The translations under genes were made by a program, and so were the position numbers. Positions 1 to 7,661 of a stretch of DNA of 64,000 nt are shown one piece after another. This DNA comes from Palsa-459 sp963841965 (GTDB taxonomy: Bacteria; Actinomycetota; Acidimicrobiia; Acidimicrobiales; RAAP-2). Within the stretch, counting starts at the first letter, position 1. Each line of letters begins with the position of its first letter. The notes beneath the pieces are model-generated. The model was not told where the DNA came from. It ran no database searches and was given only the letters and a program-made list of their open reading frames with translations. The stretch is taken from assembly GCA_963841965.1 (NCBI GenBank), contig CAWJES010000013.1, forward strand, positions 62,001 to 126,000, written 5' to 3'.

Positions 1-499
1 CGAGGACCCGCGCGCCTGCCTGGCTCGCCATCTGGATCGCGGCGATGCCGACGCCGCTGGCGCCCGCGTGGATGAGGACGGTCTCGCCCCGGTGCAGCCG
101 TCCGAACTCGAAGAGGCAGTCGCTCGCGGTTCCGAAGGCGATCGGGACGCACGCAGCCTCCTTTGTCGACAACCCGCGGGGGATCGCCCACGTGCCCGCC
201 TGGTTGGCGGCGCGGAGCTCGGCGTGCGAGCCGTCCATGCCGGTGGTCACGACGCGGTCACCCACGGAGAATGCCGTGACGTCGTCGCCGCGCGCGGTGA
301 CCGTGCCAGCGCACTGGTAGCCGACGATGTGGGGCACGCTCGCGAGGTCGCCCTGCAGGCGGTTGAGCGTGTCGCCGCCCTCAATGCTGATCGCCTCGAC
401 GCTGATCAGCACATCGGTGCGCCCGACCTCGGGGTCGGCGACGTCCTCGTAGCGGAAGACCTCGGGGCCACCGGTCTCGTAGTAGACCGACGCCTTCAT
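1..499 (-). CDS. Quinone oxidoreductase / zinc-type alcohol dehydrogenase-like protein (partial)
   Basis: The reverse strand reads open from an ATG at 499 to the window edge, giving about 166 N-terminal residues of a medium-chain reductase. It begins MKASVYYETGGPEVF, followed by a GroES-like domain with VGYQCAGTV and VGDRVV, and ends in the Rossmann start HAGASGVGIAAIQMA. The GASGVG turn and the lack of catalytic zinc ligands in the visible part favour an NADPH:quinone reductase over a true alcohol dehydrogenase. An AGGAG ribosome site lies about 8 bases upstream of the ATG. The C-terminal half is outside the window, so the substrate cannot be judged. Confidence 0.85.
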   Translation of the reverse strand, partial: MKASVYYETGGPEVFRYEDVADPEVGRTDVLISVEAISIEGGDTLNRLQGDLASVPHIVGYQCAGTVTARGDDVTAFSVGDRVVTTGMDGSHAELRAANQAGTWAIPRGLSTKEAACVPIAFGTASDCLFEFGRLHRGETVLIHAGASGVGIAAIQMASQAGARVL

Positions 500-692
500 C
501 GCGGTGGCTCCTCTCCGCCGCAGGAGGTCCCGCGAGCACGCGAGCCGGCACCGGCTTCGCGTGCCGCAGCGTAGGGGTGCAGAGACGGAGCGTGCTCGGC
601 GTCCGCGGATCTCCGCTGGGGGGCGTGCGAGCGATCCCGGTTCCGGAGTTCCCCGGGCTCAGTTCCGCGCTCGCGGCGGCACGGCGTTCAGC

Positions 693-1511
693 TCAGGAGT
701 GGCCCTCGTTGTAGACCTCGGTGAAGAGGACCCCCTGCGCCGCACCGGCGCTCGACTGGTCCCCGCCCCGTCCGCGCAGGATGTAGGCGATGCCGACCGC
801 GAGGATCGCGCCGGCGATCGGACCGGCGACGTACACCCAGTAGGCCGTGAAGTTCGATCCGACGAGGTCAGGCCCGAAGGTGCGGGCCGGGTTCATCGAC
901 GCGCCCGAGATCGGGCTGCCCCAGAGCCCGGCGAGCGCGATGTAGCCCCCGACCCCGAAGGCACCCATGATCCCGATGTTCTGGGCGCCCGACGCGGTGC
1001 CCAGGATGACGGTGACGAGGCCCATGGTCAAGATGAGCTCCATCCAGAACGCCGCCATCTGCGAGTACCCGTGGGCGGGGTAGTTGGATCCGTAGGTGGA
1101 CGAGACGTTGATGACACCGCGCAGGAACAGGGCGGCGAGGGACGCGCCGACGAGCTGGGCGATGATGTACGCCGGCACCCGCTTCCACGGGAAGTCCCGG
1201 CGGAGCGCGAAGGCGATCGACACGGCGGGGTTCAGGTGCGCGCCGGACACCTTGCCCATGGCCAGGATGATCGCCATCACCATGAGCGCCGGGGCGACCA
1301 CGGCCGCCGACCGGCTGATCGTGTTGGGGAACGCGTGCCCCATCATCCCGCCGCCCGCTGCGACGAGGACCAGGAAGAACGTCCCGAGCACCTCGGCGAA
1401 GAGGCGCCGCCACTCCTGACGGGGATCGTTGAAGTTGGTGATCCTGTCGACGATCCCCTGCTCGTAGCGCTGCAGGACGCTGGTCTGCGGCACCTCCTGG
1501 CCAACACTCAT
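693..1511 (-). CDS. Aquaporin / glycerol facilitator family channel (MIP)
   Basis: This 272-residue membrane channel should carry water or small neutral solutes across the cytoplasmic membrane. Both half-helix motifs are present, HLNPAV in the first half and SMNPAR in the second, with six hydrophobic segments around them. I chose the ATG at 1511 because GAGGGAGA precedes it; the frame is open further upstream but without a ribosome site. The first 35 residues form a hydrophilic extension. By hand alignment to E. coli AqpZ the helix-5 filter histidine is replaced by glycine and the loop-E filter residue is alanine, with the NPAR arginine kept. That points to a pore wider than a strict water channel. 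Confidence 0.9.
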   Translation of the reverse strand: MSVGQEVPQTSVLQRYEQGIVDRITNFNDPRQEWRRLFAEVLGTFFLVLVAAGGGMMGHAFPNTISRSAAVVAPALMVMAIILAMGKVSGAHLNPAVSIAFALRRDFPWKRVPAYIIAQLVGASLAALFLRGVINVSSTYGSNYPAHGYSQMAAFWMELILTMGLVTVILGTASGAQNIGIMGAFGVGGYIALAGLWGSPISGASMNPARTFGPDLVGSNFTAYWVYVAGPIAGAILAVGIAYILRGRGGDQSSAGAAQGVLFTEVYNEGHS

Positions 1512-1690
1512 CGTTCGGTCTCCCTCGGTTCCGGTCTCCCCCGTCGCATCCGCCACGAGGTGGCAGGACTGCACGGCCCGTCTGGCGGAACAAACCTAAC
1601 CGCGCCATGCGCGGATCCAGGGGAATGTCCCGGCGCGTGCGCTGCAGGGTGCCCGCCGCTACGGTGGCCGGAGGCCGAAGCGGAGGACCG

Positions 1691-2530
1691 ATGGCGCGGA
1701 TCTTGCTCGTGGGTGCATCGAGCGGCATCGGTGAGGCGACCGCACTCGATCTGGCCGGATCCGGACACGACGTGGTCGCCACCGTCCGCACCGAGGCTGC
1801 CCGCGAGGACCTGCTCGCCCGCGCGTCGCTCGACGGATCCGAGATCGAGGTGCTGCTCCTAGAGGTCACCGACGCCGAGGCGGTGGCGCACACGGTCGAG
1901 CTGGTGGCGCACAGCGGCGGCCTCGACGCGCTGGTGCATAACGCGGGCCGGGGGTTCGTGGGCACACTCGAGCAGCTCACGGAGGCCGACGTCCGGCGGT
2001 GCCTCGAGATCAACTTCTTCGGCGTCGTCCACACCGTCCGGACGGTGCTCCCGATCCTGCGCGAGGGTGGCGGCGGGCACGTCGTCGTGGTCTCGAGCGT
2101 CGGCGGCGCGGTCGGCCAGCCCTTCAACGACGCCTACTGCGCGGCGAAGTTCGCGGTCGAGGGGCTCCTCGAGAGCCTGCACCCCGCCGTCGCCCCCTAC
2201 GGCATCGCCGTGTCGATCATCGAGCCGGGACCGGTCGCCACCAAGTTCGTGGACAATGTCCAGGGCATCGAGGCGCTGCTCGGGGCCTCCCCGGACGCCC
2301 CCTACGCGAAGGAGCGCGCCGCCTACATCGGCCGCGTCGGCGCGTCATTCGCCAACGCCCAGAGCGCCGAGGACGTCGCCCGGGTCATTCGCGAGGTGCT
2401 GGCATCGGACGACCCCGACCTGCGCTATCAGACCTCCGAGGCTTCGCGCGCGTTCGTCTCGACCAAGCTGTCGGACCTCACCGGGCGTGCCGTGACCGCC
2501 ATGACGGCCGAGTGGGTCCGTCCCGCCTAG
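1691..2530 (+). CDS. Short-chain dehydrogenase/reductase (SDR)
   Basis: This 279-residue classical SDR is a cytoplasmic NAD(P)-dependent oxidoreductase. It shows the nucleotide-binding GASSGIG near residue 8, HNAGRG near residue 84, the catalytic serine in VVSSVGG and the YCAAK catalytic Tyr-Lys pair near residue 150, followed by IEPGPVATKF. The ATG at 1691 follows a GGAGG site by 6 bases; the open frame reaches further upstream, but that part reads as low-complexity Arg/Gly. The gene stands alone, divergent from the aquaporin gene, and its stop nearly touches the convergent DUF1003-like gene. The substrate cannot be predicted. Confidence 0.9.
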   Translation: MARILLVGASSGIGEATALDLAGSGHDVVATVRTEAAREDLLARASLDGSEIEVLLLEVTDAEAVAHTVELVAHSGGLDALVHNAGRGFVGTLEQLTEADVRRCLEINFFGVVHTVRTVLPILREGGGGHVVVVSSVGGAVGQPFNDAYCAAKFAVEGLLESLHPAVAPYGIAVSIIEPGPVATKFVDNVQGIEALLGASPDAPYAKERAAYIGRVGASFANAQSAEDVARVIREVLASDDPDLRYQTSEASRAFVSTKLSDLTGRAVTAMTAEWVRPA

Positions 2531-2531
2531 C

Positions 2532-2990
2532 TCAGGCAGCCTTCATCGCCTTGACCTCGGCGAGGATCGTCGAGATGAGCTCGTCCTGGGCCTGCAGGTG
2601 CGCCTGGATCTGGGTTGCCTCGGCGAGGACGGCCTCGGCGTCCTTGTAGGTGTCCTCGGACCGCTTGTCGGCCGCGGCGGCCTGGATGTTCTGCCCGACG
2701 ATGATGATCGGCAGGAGGACGAGCTGCAGGAAGCTCGAGGAGAGCCAGACGATGATGAAGTAGGTGCCCTGCTTGATGGCGTCGGGCAGCGCGAACAGCG
2801 CGAGGATGGTGAAGATGTACGCGCACCACATGGTGCCGACGATGAGGGTGATCTGGAGCCCGAACCTCGCGTTGAACCGGATGAACGGGTTGGGGTGGTT
2901 GATCCGGCGCTGGTCGATCGTCCTGATCGGCTTCGCCGCGTGATGCTCCTCGATGCGCGGGTGCGGGACGTACTTGAAGACATCTGGCAT
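2532..2990 (-). CDS. DUF1003-like membrane protein
   Basis: A 152-residue protein with a polar N-terminus (about 45 residues), two strong membrane segments at about 47-70 and 78-102, and a charged C-terminal helix with coiled-coil character. The stretch after the second segment, PIIIVGQNIQAAAADKR, resembles the conserved end of DUF1003 proteins, which have two helices followed by QNRQ-like residues. The function of that family is not established. The gene is convergent with the SDR gene, with a single base between the two stops. The assignment rests on motif recall. Confidence 0.65.
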   Translation of the reverse strand: MPDVFKYVPHPRIEEHHAAKPIRTIDQRRINHPNPFIRFNARFGLQITLIVGTMWCAYIFTILALFALPDAIKQGTYFIIVWLSSSFLQLVLLPIIIVGQNIQAAAADKRSEDTYKDAEAVLAEATQIQAHLQAQDELISTILAEVKAMKAA

Positions 2991-3109
2991 GGTCGAATTG
3001 TCACGCGCGCGGCCCCCGAGGTCGGGGATCCCCCGTCGTCACGCGTGGGTCGGCCCGCGCAGACCTGTCCGCCGTACACTGCACGGGTCGCACCGCAAAA
3101 GGGGTCCGG

Positions 3110-3403
3110 ATGGCGTTTGCCCAGATCATCGAGTTCACGACGTCGAGGCTCGACGATGTCGAGGCCCTCGTCGCCGCGTGGCACGAGGACACCGACCAGG
3201 TCCGAAACGACCGTCGCCGGCTGCTCCTGAGCGACCGCGACCATCCGGGCCACTACTTCAACATCCTGTTCTTCGACTCCTACGAGGACGCGATGCACAC
3301 CTCGATGCTGCCCGCGACGGCCGTGCTCGCAACCTCGGTCACGGAGGTCTCGGACGGTCCCGTGACGTTCCACAACCTCGACGTCGTCATCGACGACGTC
3401 TGA
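3110..3403 (+). CDS. Small uncharacterised protein, possibly a dimeric alpha/beta-barrel fold
   Basis: A 97-residue soluble protein with no signal or membrane segment. It opens with a beta strand (AQIIEFTTS), then a helix (LDDVEALVAAWHEDT), further strands (HYFNILFFDSYEDAMHTS) and a final strand (GPVTFHNLDVV). That order is reminiscent of monooxygenase-like or antibiotic-biosynthesis-monooxygenase barrels, but no catalytic residue is recognisable. It ends 2 bases before the DUF3224 gene starts, so the two are probably co-transcribed. No function can be assigned. Confidence 0.7.
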   Translation: MAFAQIIEFTTSRLDDVEALVAAWHEDTDQVRNDRRRLLLSDRDHPGHYFNILFFDSYEDAMHTSMLPATAVLATSVTEVSDGPVTFHNLDVVIDDV

Positions 3404-3405
3404 CC

Positions 3406-3801
3406 ATGCCCCACGCGAGGTCGTCGTTCACCCTGGACACCTTCGAGCGCGATGAGCCGTACACGTCGCTCGAGGGGGTCGCCTATGCGCGATCCAGCAT
3501 CGAGAAGACCTTCCACGGCGACTTCGAGGGCTCGAGCACGGTCGAGATGCTGTCGGTCGTTGGCAGCGCCGGCGGCGCCGGCTACGTCGGCCTCGAGACG
3601 GTGCGCGGCACGCTCGACGGGCGCACGGGGACCTTCGGGATCCTCCACGTCGGGACCATGACCCCCGACGGCCAGTGGGCGAGGTGGCCGATCTCGCCGG
3701 GATCGGGGACCGGGGGCTTCGAGGGGATGGCTGGCGAGGGACGCATCGAGATCGCCGAGGACGGCTCGCACACCCTGCACCTCGACTACGACTTCGCCTG
3801 A
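3406..3801 (+). CDS. DUF3224 family protein
   Basis: This 131-residue protein has the DUF3224 pattern: SSIEKTFHGDFEGSSTVEM near the N-terminus, a central YVGLETVRGTLDGRTGTF strand pair, the PGSGTGGFEGMAG turn near residue 103 and a terminal HLDYDF. Members are small beta-barrel proteins of unknown role, probably binding a small hydrophobic ligand. The ATG at 3406 sits just after the stop of the preceding small gene. The stop abuts the convergent DUF389 gene with no spacer. Confidence 0.85.
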   Translation: MPHARSSFTLDTFERDEPYTSLEGVAYARSSIEKTFHGDFEGSSTVEMLSVVGSAGGAGYVGLETVRGTLDGRTGTFGILHVGTMTPDGQWARWPISPGSGTGGFEGMAGEGRIEIAEDGSHTLHLDYDFA

Positions 3802-4785
3802 TCAGGTCGAGGGAAGCGGCGTGTAGGCGCCGGGCAGCAGCAGGATGCTCACCTTCGCCGCCCCGTAGCCGTGCTGCTGGAGGTCCTCCTCCAGGGTCTG
3901 GACCGACGGCTCGGGCGCCGGGCCGCTCGCGGTCACGTAGATGATGTCGTCGTGCGACGCCACCGAGAGGATGGTCCATCCGCTGGCATGCGCCCACGTG
4001 CTCGAGATGGACTGCACCTGCTGCTGCTCCTGGATCGACCGGTCGGTTCGCTTGGAGTTGAAGGCGAGCGGCACCGTGATCGCGACGAGCAGGACCGCGA
4101 TCAGCGTGACCGCGCCGGTCCGGCGGAACCCCGTCGGGGCGTGCTCCGCCGACGCGCGGTGCACGCCGTAGAGCCACATGACGATCAGGCCGGTCGCGAG
4201 GATCGCGCAGACGTTGGTCAGGAAGAGCAGGAGCGCCCCCCACGACTGGTGCGGCGCGCCCGACTCCAAGGTGAGCCCGACGACCGCGAGCGGGGGGACC
4301 AGCGAGATCGCGATCGCCACCCCGGGCAGCGTGTCGGAGATGTCCGACCTCGTGAGCGCGACCGATCCGACCGCGCCCGTCGCGATCGCGGCGACGAGGT
4401 CGACCAGGCGCGGGTTGACCCGTGACGCCACCTGCGAGTTCGTCGCGGCGACGACGTCGTACCCGATGAAGAGGCCGAGCACGTAGCCGATGGCGACGAC
4501 CGTCACCGCGCCCAGCACGACGAGGATGATCGAGCGGCGCAGGTTGGGGAGGTCCCCGGCTGTGATCGCGTAGACGATGCCCAGGATCGGCGTCATGAGC
4601 GGCGCGACGATCATCGCGCCGATGACCGTCGCGGTGGAGTCGCCGACGATGCCGGCCGAGGCGATGATCCCCGCGAGGACGAGCAGCAGCCAGAACTTGC
4701 TCAGCTTGCGTCCGCGGTCCGCCCCTTCGTAGAAGAGCTCCTCGCGCATGCGGGCGATGTCATCGGCGCCCACGCGCGTCTTCAT
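3802..4785 (-). CDS. DUF389 family multi-pass membrane protein
   Basis: A 327-residue protein with about six or seven membrane helices and a soluble C-terminal domain of about 80 residues. The hallmark is the early GDSTATVIGAMIVAPLMTPI stretch near residues 48-67, followed by repeated small-residue helices and SLVPPLAVVGL. The C-terminal part (about 240-327) looks like an alpha/beta domain facing the cytoplasm. DUF389 proteins are widespread in actinobacteria and their transport role is unknown. The ATG at 4785 starts a monocistronic unit. Confidence 0.85.
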   Translation of the reverse strand: MKTRVGADDIARMREELFYEGADRGRKLSKFWLLLVLAGIIASAGIVGDSTATVIGAMIVAPLMTPILGIVYAITAGDLPNLRRSIILVVLGAVTVVAIGYVLGLFIGYDVVAATNSQVASRVNPRLVDLVAAIATGAVGSVALTRSDISDTLPGVAIAISLVPPLAVVGLTLESGAPHQSWGALLLFLTNVCAILATGLIVMWLYGVHRASAEHAPTGFRRTGAVTLIAVLLVAITVPLAFNSKRTDRSIQEQQQVQSISSTWAHASGWTILSVASHDDIIYVTASGPAPEPSVQTLEEDLQQHGYGAAKVSILLLPGAYTPLPST

Positions 4786-4890
4786 CGTCGCCTGCGTCTG
4801 CTGGATGCGCCGCAGCTCCGATGCGTGGCCGATCCGAGCATGTGGCAGAACGTATCGGCCGGGGTCCGCTTCCGCGGTGATCCCGCCCCG

Positions 4891-5475
4891 TCAGGCGCCC
4901 CGGATCGCCTCCGGTGGTCGTCGCTTCACCTCCAGGGCACCGAGCACGCTCGCACCCCGGACATGCAGCGTGTGGGTCGCCGGACCGGATGCATGTCCCG
5001 ACTCCTCGCGTGATCCGAGGAACGCGGATCCGTCGTCCTCGACGCGGACCCAGTCGGGCACGGTCAGCTCGATGGCGCCGAGGACGCTCGTGGCCACGAG
5101 GACGGTATCGGTACGCTCGAAGACCGCCTCTCGGAAGTCGAGCTCGATGGCGCCGAAGACGGCGGTGGCGCGGAACTCCGCGGGGACGTGCCAGGCGCCC
5201 TTCCGACTCCTCGCGCTGAAGACCGCCGCGAGCTTGCGGACGCCCGGCTGCACCGCAGCGGGCGACTGGGAGACGGGCTCCGGCGCGAGATCGGCGGTGA
5301 CGACGTCCAGCTCGCCGAGGGTGCGCGCGGTGAGGGCCTGGGACATCAGGATCTGGTGCTCCTCGACGGTCAGCCGCCCGTCCGCCGTGGCGTCCGACAG
5401 CAGGTGGAGCACGCGGTCGCGATCCGCGTCGGACGCGCGGACGGTCGCCCCCCTGCGCGGCTCGATATCGGGCAT
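4891..5475 (-). CDS. DUF1707 SHOCT-like protein with LiaF-type C-terminal domain
   Basis: A 194-residue protein. The N-terminal 60 residues form a DUF1707 domain (VRASDADRDRVLHLLSDA, then GRLTVEEHQ and LGELDVVTADL). The C-terminal half repeats beta motifs such as AVFGAIELDFREA and SVLGAIELTVP, as in the LiaF/DUF2154 domain linked to cell-envelope stress sensing. There is no membrane helix, so it is cytoplasmic or peripheral. I start at the ATG at 5475; the open frame extends to 5760, but that part is an arginine-rich shadow of the YbaK gene. It lies 10 bases downstream of the YbaK-like gene and may share its transcript. Confidence 0.8.
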   Translation of the reverse strand: MPDIEPRRGATVRASDADRDRVLHLLSDATADGRLTVEEHQILMSQALTARTLGELDVVTADLAPEPVSQSPAAVQPGVRKLAAVFSARSRKGAWHVPAEFRATAVFGAIELDFREAVFERTDTVLVATSVLGAIELTVPDWVRVEDDGSAFLGSREESGHASGPATHTLHVRGASVLGALEVKRRPPEAIRGA

Positions 5476-5485
5476 CTGCGCGACA

Positions 5486-6007
5486 CTAGCGAAGCCCACC
5501 CCCGGTCGTGTCCTGAGTGATCGAGATCGGGCTCGCGCCGGTGATCGCGACGAGTTCCTCGAAGGAGGTCGGGAATACGGCGTTCGGCGTGCCCGCCGCG
5601 GACCACAGGGGATCGTGCTGCACGAGCGTCTCGTCGATGAACACACGCGGGGAGGTCGGCCAGTTGACTGGAGCGACCCCGCCGATCGGCTGGCCCGTGA
5701 CCGCCCGCACCTCGTCGGCCTTCGCCTGGCGCACGGCGCCCGCACCGAGCGTGGCCGCAACGAGGTCCACGTCGACGCGGTGGATGCCGCTCTTGATCAC
5801 CACGATGGGCTCGTCGTCCGCATAGAAGACCAGGCAGCTCGCGATCGCAGCCAGCGTGCAGCCGAGCGCCTCGGCCGCCTCCTGCGAGGTCCGCGTCGGC
5901 ACGGTGAACTCGTGGACGATCCCTGCGACCCCGGCCGCGGCGAGTGCGTCGGCGACCCGCTGGGCGCTCGGGTGCAGCGCGTCATGCGATGCATCCGCCG
6001 CCGTCAC
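5486..6007 (-). CDS. YbaK/EbsC family aminoacyl-tRNA deacylase
   Basis: This 173-residue protein belongs to the YbaK/ProX editing family, which hydrolyses mischarged tRNAs such as Cys-tRNA-Pro. It shows TRTSQEAAEALGC in the N-terminal third, CLVFYADDEPIVVIKSG in the middle and the ligand loop GQPIGGVAPVNW near residue 105, with a conserved FIDETL strand. The start is a GTG that overlaps the livF stop by four bases (GTGA), so translation is probably coupled to the transporter operon. There is no functional link to amino-acid uptake beyond that coupling. The exact tRNA substrate is unknown. Confidence 0.85.
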   Translation of the reverse strand: MTAADASHDALHPSAQRVADALAAAGVAGIVHEFTVPTRTSQEAAEALGCTLAAIASCLVFYADDEPIVVIKSGIHRVDVDLVAATLGAGAVRQAKADEVRAVTGQPIGGVAPVNWPTSPRVFIDETLVQHDPLWSAAGTPNAVFPTSFEELVAITGASPISITQDTTGGGLR

Positions 6008-6720
6008 CCCGCGATGTCCTCCCCGAGGTATGCCATGCGGACCCGGTCATCTGCGAGCAGCGACTGCGCGGAGTCCTGGAGGGCGATGACACCGGTCTCG
6101 AGGACGTACCCGCGGTTCGCGAGCTGCAGCGCCTGCGCGGCGTTCTGCTCCACGAGCAGCACCGTGACGCCCTGCTCGGAGATCGTCCGGATGATCCCGA
6201 AGATCGCCTCGACGATGAGGGGCGCGAGTCCCATCGAGGGCTCGTCGAGCAGGAGGAGCCGCGGCTCGCCCATGAGCGCCCGGCCGATCGCGAGCATCTG
6301 CTGCTCGCCGCCCGAGAGGTTCCCGCCGAGCTGCTTCGAGCGCTCCTCGAGCACAGGGAAGAGCTCGTAGATGTGGGCGATCTTCTCGCGCTGGTCCTTC
6401 GAGTGCCGATACGCGCCGATCTCGAGGTTCTCGAGCACCGTCATCTGCGGGAAGATGCGCCGCCCCTCGGGCACGTGGCCGATCCCGAGCTCGACGATCT
6501 GGTGGGCACCCAGGTGCGAGATCTCCCTGCCATCGAAGCGGACGGATCCCCTCGCGGGGTGGTGCAGGCCCGAGATCATCCGAAGCGACGTCGTCTTGCC
6601 GGCGCCGTTCGCCCCGAGGAGGGTGACGATCTCGCCCTCGTCGACCGTGATCGTGAGGTCGTGCAGCGCGGGCACCGATCCGTAGCGGACCTCGACGTGC
6701 TCCACCTCGAGCAGTGCCAT
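6004..6720 (-). CDS. livF: Branched-chain amino-acid ABC transporter ATP-binding protein LivF
   Basis: A 238-residue ABC ATPase of the LivF type, driving import of leucine, isoleucine or valine, or related amides, with LivGHM. It has Walker A GANGAGKTT near residue 36, the NLSGGEQQML signature, Walker B LLLLDEPSMGLAP and the LivF-typical IGHVPEGRRIFPQMTVLENL. Its ATG overlaps the livG stop by one base. It is the last transporter gene of the leftward operon, followed by the coupled YbaK-like gene. Confidence 0.95.
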   Translation of the reverse strand: MALLEVEHVEVRYGSVPALHDLTITVDEGEIVTLLGANGAGKTTSLRMISGLHHPARGSVRFDGREISHLGAHQIVELGIGHVPEGRRIFPQMTVLENLEIGAYRHSKDQREKIAHIYELFPVLEERSKQLGGNLSGGEQQMLAIGRALMGEPRLLLLDEPSMGLAPLIVEAIFGIIRTISEQGVTVLLVEQNAAQALQLANRGYVLETGVIALQDSAQSLLADDRVRMAYLGEDIAG

Positions 6721-7661
6721 CAGCCCTCCTCTCCCGGCTCGGGAGATTCCGCAGGATCGGCATCGACGGCGGTGGCGGATGCATCATCCGGGACGTCGCT
6801 CCCGGGATCAGCGGCGGCCGGCACACCGGGCTCACCCGCGTCGCCAGCCGTCCCGAGGTACGCGTTGACCACGACGGGGTTCTGCTGGATCTCGGCCGGT
6901 GAGCCCTCGGCGATGACCTGGCCGAAGTTGAGCACGACGATCCGCTCGGCGACCGACATGACGAGCTTCATGTCGTGCTCGATCAGCAGGATGGTGACTC
7001 CGAGCTCGCTGTTGACGCGCTTGATGAGGTTGGCGAGCGCCAGCTTCTCCGAGGGGTTCGTGCCGGCCGCGGGCTCGTCGAGCAGGAGCACCTCGGGGTT
7101 GGTGCCGAGGGCGCGGGCGATCTCGAGGCGCCGCCGCTCGCCGTAGGGGAGCGAGCTCGAGATGTCGTTCACCCGGTGCTCGAGGTCCACGAACTTGAGC
7201 AGCTGCAGCGTGCGGACGTCGCCTGCGTGCTCCTCGTGGCGGGTCCTCGGCAGCCGAAGCATCGCGCCGATCGGACCGGTGTGCTGCTTGGACTCGACGC
7301 CGATCTTGACGTTCTCAAAGGTCGTCATGGCGTTGAACATGCGCGACGTCTGGAACGTCCTTGACACGCCCATGCGGTTCACCTTGTAGGGCTTCACCCC
7401 GACGACGCTTCGCGGATCGCCGTGGCGGGGATTGAAGGTGATCGTCCCCTCCTGGGGAACGTAGACACCGCTCAGGCAGTTGAACAGCGACGTCTTGCCC
7501 GCGCCGTTCGGACCGATGACGGCGAGGATCTCGCCGCGACGCTGCTCCAGCGAGACGTCGTTGAGACTCGTGACGCCGCCGAAGCGGAGCGTGACGTGGT
7601 CGACCGAGAACAGCACGTCGGCCTCGCCTGCGGCCAGCACGGGTGCGGCGGTCTCGGTCAT
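6720..7661 (-). CDS. livG: Branched-chain amino-acid ABC transporter ATP-binding protein LivG
   Basis: A 313-residue ABC ATPase. Walker A is GPNGAGKTS near residue 53. The LivG-specific VSRTFQTSRMF follows, then the signature SSLPYGERRRLEIARAL, Walker B LLLDEPAAGTNP and the LIEHDM switch. The C-terminus carries about 50 extra residues rich in Asp, Ala, Pro and Glu, which are low-complexity and absent from typical LivG. The ATG at 7661 overlaps the livM stop by four bases (ATGA). It forms the heterodimeric motor with LivF. Confidence 0.95.
   Translation of the reverse strand: MTETAAPVLAAGEADVLFSVDHVTLRFGGVTSLNDVSLEQRRGEILAVIGPNGAGKTSLFNCLSGVYVPQEGTITFNPRHGDPRSVVGVKPYKVNRMGVSRTFQTSRMFNAMTTFENVKIGVESKQHTGPIGAMLRLPRTRHEEHAGDVRTLQLLKFVDLEHRVNDISSSLPYGERRRLEIARALGTNPEVLLLDEPAAGTNPSEKLALANLIKRVNSELGVTILLIEHDMKLVMSVAERIVVLNFGQVIAEGSPAEIQQNPVVVNAYLGTAGDAGEPGVPAAADPGSDVPDDASATAVDADPAESPEPGEEG

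Noticed and set aside
536..564. Imperfect 13-base hairpin between the quinone oxidoreductase and aquaporin genes
   Set aside because: It has a bulge, a 2-base loop and no T run, so it is weak evidence for either a terminator or an operator.
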